Positions 61,865-64,000 of a DNA stretch of 64,000 bases are shown piece by piece. The stretch is from Gammaproteobacteria bacterium (GTDB lineage: Bacteria; Pseudomonadota; Gammaproteobacteria; Steroidobacterales; Woeseiaceae). Below the pieces are notes generated by a model, which made no database searches, was not told the origin of the DNA, and worked only from the letters and a program-made list of their open reading frames with translations. The translations under genes and the position numbers were made by a program. The stretch lies in assembly GCA_009937615.1 (NCBI GenBank), contig JAACFB010000003.1:62001-126000 (forward strand). The letters run 5' to 3'. The first letter of the stretch is position 1. Each line of letters opens with the position of its first letter.

Positions 61865-62689
61865 ATGATCAGATTTGCGAGAACCGCGCTTTTGGCCTGG
61901 TTGCTAACCCCATCATTGGCCGCAGCACAAGACGTGCACCCGATAATGTCGAGCAAAGTCTGGATCAAGGTGGGCGCTTTCTTTTCAGCACACGAGTTCG
62001 ATGCGTCGGCGAGAGTGTCGGCAGTCGGTATCGAAAAGGAAATAGACTTCGAAAAGACGTTTTCCCTCGATGAGCACCCAGAGCTGTTCATGGCAGAACT
62101 CGGCTGGCAGTTCGGCGAAAGGTGGAGTTTCGGCCTGCAGTATTTCGGCTCCGAGCGAAAAACCGACAGGGTCATCGAAGAAACATTCGAGTGGGAAGAT
62201 CTGACTTTTAATGCCGGCGTCAGTATTCGGGCCGGGACGGAAATCAAAATTACCCGGCTGTTTTTTTCGCGTGAGTTCTTGACTGAGGACCACCATAGCC
62301 TTCACGTTGGAGCCGGAATTCACTGGCTGGACCTGGGCGCCAACCTTGCCGGTGAGGCGACGTTGAACGATCTTTCAAAGGAATTTCGCAAAAGCGTCGT
62401 GACCGCCTCCGCACCCGTGCCTAATTTAGGGGCCTCGTATTCCTTTTCTCCGTCGAAGCGCTGGCTGCTCAATGCGAGGGTGGACTGGCTGTCCGCGGAC
62501 GTCAGTGACATTTCAGGTCGCATCTGGAACGCGGCCGGTGGCGCCAACTATCAGCTGACGAAGAATCTGGGTGTCGGACTAAGCTACCAGTTCTTTCAGA
62601 TCGATGGTTCGACGGGGAGTTCGAACTGGCGCGGCGATATCCGGATGGGTTTCACGGGCCCGGTCCTCAATTTTACGGGCGCCTGGTAA
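61865..62689 (+). CDS. outer membrane beta-barrel protein, hypothetical
   Basis: 274 aa from the ATG at 61865; a TTG three codons earlier is less likely. A signal peptide (LLAWLLTPSLAAA) is cleaved before QDVHP. The rest alternates in the way of a 10- to 12-strand barrel (WSFGLQYFGSERKTDR, LTFNAGVSIRAGTEIKITRLFFSREF, HSLHVGAGIHWLDLG) and ends in LNFTGAW. No recognised family. The 220 bp upstream show no clear element. Runs in the same direction as the TraF-like gene. Confidence 0.75.
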   Translation: MIRFARTALLAWLLTPSLAAAQDVHPIMSSKVWIKVGAFFSAHEFDASARVSAVGIEKEIDFEKTFSLDEHPELFMAELGWQFGERWSFGLQYFGSERKTDRVIEETFEWEDLTFNAGVSIRAGTEIKITRLFFSREFLTEDHHSLHVGAGIHWLDLGANLAGEATLNDLSKEFRKSVVTASAPVPNLGASYSFSPSKRWLLNARVDWLSADVSDISGRIWNAAGGANYQLTKNLGVGLSYQFFQIDGSTGSSNWRGDIRMGFTGPVLNFTGAW

Positions 62690-62757
62690 GCAGATACTGC
62701 GTTTCCCGGAACGCCTCCCGGTTTACGATCGGTCAGAAAGCCGGGTCGTCACGCGCA

Positions 62758-63144
62758 CTAACCGATATAGGTGATCGCGAGTCCGTTGATGACGACGTGC
62801 AGGACATTGTCGACGATGATCACGAGCCAGCCGGCCAGCCACGGTGCAGTGTCAGGATGGAATCCAGTCTTCGAACACTCGGACCACGGCGCGCTGCCTG
62901 GCCACGGACGGTTCTTGATCCACGCAACATGACGCGCAAGATGCCAGCGGTCGAGCACGAAATGCGTGCCCGCGATCACCGCAAGGGTGTACGGGTTGCG
63001 GGTGATGAACAGGAACGGAATCAGGTAAGTCAGACTGTGCACGAGTGCCGGCAGCGAACGGCGGGATTTTTGAGTCGCCATCCACTCGCTTTGCAGAATG
63101 TAGTCTCCGACTACATGGGCTACCAGTTGATCCGCTGTAAACAT
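62758..63144 (-). CDS. DUF3307-type membrane protein
   Basis: 128 aa. FTADQLVAHVVGDYILQSEWMATQKSRRSLPALVHSLTYLIPFLF near the start and THFVLDRWHLARHVAWIKN are the DUF3307 marks, with two or three helices. The family is found in phages and plasmids as well as chromosomes; its function is not known. It is the only sign of possible mobile ancestry in this end of the window. No neighbours share its direction closely. Confidence 0.75.
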   Translation of the reverse strand: MFTADQLVAHVVGDYILQSEWMATQKSRRSLPALVHSLTYLIPFLFITRNPYTLAVIAGTHFVLDRWHLARHVAWIKNRPWPGSAPWSECSKTGFHPDTAPWLAGWLVIIVDNVLHVVINGLAITYIG

Positions 63145-63514
63145 AGTTTTTCCATTTGTTCAGGCACCGCGGCGCATTCGGGTGCCGCTTGCACGCCGTC
63201 TACCGTGGTCACCCCGGGGTTGCTGCTTCGGGTCAACCGGTTTCCTGCCGACGGCGCCGAGTATAGACCAGGATAGGCCGTGCGCCACAGCACCGTTGTG
63301 AGCAACGGGGTCCGTTTCCGTGGCCGTTGCCGAGTGGCTGCAGCGCCGGTTGCCCGGTTGCTGTCCGAAACCTTACCAGCCGCGCCGCCCGTCAGTGGGC
63401 TGCGGTTTGTTCACGGCGAACGAGAAAGGCCGGGAGGTTTCTCTCCCGGCCTGGTTGCATTTATCTCCTTTCTCGAGTTTCGGCGGGCCCGAAGGCCCGC
63501 CTTTCTGACTCCAC
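63145..63514. other. 370-bp intergenic region with two perfect hairpins
   Basis: No gene is supported. A first hairpin at 63427-63452 has 10-bp arms AGGCCGGGAG/CTCCCGGCCT around a 6-nt loop. A second is at 63482-63501 (next entry). The left part up to 63420 shows no clear promoter. A segment at 63321 recalls the start of a Leu/Ser tRNA but does not fold as one. Confidence 0.5.
63482..63501 (-). terminator. hairpin terminator of the cytochrome gene
   Basis: GGCGGGCC at 63482-63489 and GGCCCGCC at 63494-63501 form an 8-bp stem. On the minus strand the loop is UUCG closed by C-G, a very stable tetraloop, 13 bp past the stop of the cytochrome gene. No T-run follows on that strand, though TTTCT follows on the plus strand. 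Confidence 0.6.
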
Positions 63515-64000
63515 TTACTCGAACATGCTCATGATCTTGTCGATGATGCCGAACAAGACCGCGTCTTCAACGGCGTCTTCGCCTTCGACCGGCTTATATT
63601 GATTCACGACATAGGTGCCGCCGGACTTCGTGTGCTCATTGAAGGCCGCGAGACCACCCGCATCATCAGCTTTTATCAGCATGGCCCGGTGACATCCGCC
63701 GCAGGATCTTGAGGCAGGGCCGGTTACATACTCAGGTATGGAGCCGCTGATCTTTCTGCCTGCTGAATCCTCGATCGCGATCGTTTCGGGGATACATGGT
63801 TCATCTTCAATGCAATCACCGGTTGCTTCCCTGTCCTTCATCGTGTACCACGTAAGTGGATTATCGGATCTCGATAATAAGCCAGGCATCGATGCGGACT
63901 GATCAGGCACGTTATAAACGACCGGGTAGGTTCCTCCCGTTGGCGTTTTCCCGCCGGCCTCTACGTGGCAACCCTCGCAGTTCCTGATCGTGAACCGCGG
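63515..64000 (-). CDS. OmcA/MtrC-like multihaem c-type cytochrome, C-terminal part
   Basis: 161 codons are present and the frame stays open to the right edge. Two haem-binding sites are seen: RNCEGCHVE about 8 residues into the fragment and SCGGCHRAM about 90 residues on. Between them are YNVPDQSASMPGLLS and a loop with two further Cys (GDCIEDEPC). NCEGCH followed by VPDQS-like sequence is typical of the end of OmcA/MtrC-family decahaem cytochromes, the outer-surface electron-transfer proteins. The rest, including signal and other haems, lies outside. Direct role in extracellular respiration is inference. Confidence 0.75.
   Translation of the reverse strand, partial: PRFTIRNCEGCHVEAGGKTPTGGTYPVVYNVPDQSASMPGLLSRSDNPLTWYTMKDREATGDCIEDEPCIPETIAIEDSAGRKISGSIPEYVTGPASRSCGGCHRAMLIKADDAGGLAAFNEHTKSGGTYVVNQYKPVEGEDAVEDAVLFGIIDKIMSMFE

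Noticed and set aside
63321-63400. tRNA-like start (GCCGTTGCCGAGTGGCTG)
   Set aside because: No matching acceptor 3' strand, anticodon stem or T-loop follows.

Overview
The window is GC-rich chromosomal DNA with tightly packed genes, from what looks like a gammaproteobacterium. Pointers are a PhaR-type PHA repressor, an aceA/glcB glyoxylate pair beside a DUF3612-like XRE regulator, an E. coli-like modABC operon, a YcbB-like L,D-transpeptidase divergent from a DUF882 protein, and an MscK-like channel. A marine, hydrocarbon- or lipid-using lineage such as the Woeseiaceae would fit, but that is inference. No phage, insertion sequence or CRISPR array was seen.

Layout. 1-5 kb: end of a GMC-type membrane dehydrogenase module, an amine-oxidase-like flavoenzyme, a lipoprotein cytochrome c, an NADP oxidoreductase, a peptide deformylase and an SDR. 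5-46 kb: a large catabolic island. It holds a 4-hydroxybutyryl-CoA dehydratase-family protein, MaoC hydratase, dienoyl-CoA isomerase, TonB-dependent receptor, two GPH-type sugar/organic solute symporters, three acyl-CoA dehydrogenases, two CoA ligases, thiolase, hydroxyacyl-CoA dehydrogenase, several SDRs, an acetoacetate-decarboxylase-like enzyme and several alpha/beta hydrolases. Within it are two parallel storage modules, each a phasin followed by a wax ester synthase/DGAT, and phaR. Between 22.8 and 28.4 kb sits an unrelated stretch (sulfotransferase, tRNA-Ala, mtnA, GNAT, DUF900 lipoprotein). 46-51.7 kb: glyoxylate shunt (regulator, isocitrate lyase, a stand-alone malate synthase G domain, malate synthase G). 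51.7-54.2 kb: modABC. 54-64 kb: cell envelope genes and the end of an OmcA/MtrC-like multihaem cytochrome.

The main discovery candidate is regulatory. Nine copies of a 16-bp dyad, TGTCnC-N4-GnGACA, lie in the non-coding DNA between 6.6 and 46 kb and nowhere else that I found. They sit 54-137 bp upstream of the lipid/acyl-CoA genes. In five cases a -10-like hexamer ends exactly 34.5 bp from the dyad centre, the geometry of a class II CRP-family activated promoter (-41.5). One dyad lies between the only Crp/Fnr-family gene of the window and a fadD-like ligase. I infer that this Crp-family protein controls the whole island: uptake, activation, beta-oxidation and storage. The substrate is unknown; the enzyme set suggests a hydrophobic, probably cyclic or branched molecule processed as CoA thioesters.

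Other notable items are a PhaR operator overlapping the phaR -35 box, a flavin monooxygenase gene reduced to its two ends, a 4HB-CoA dehydratase homologue with altered cluster-ligand spacing, and a free-standing malate synthase G insert domain whose C-terminus resembles isocitrate lyase.
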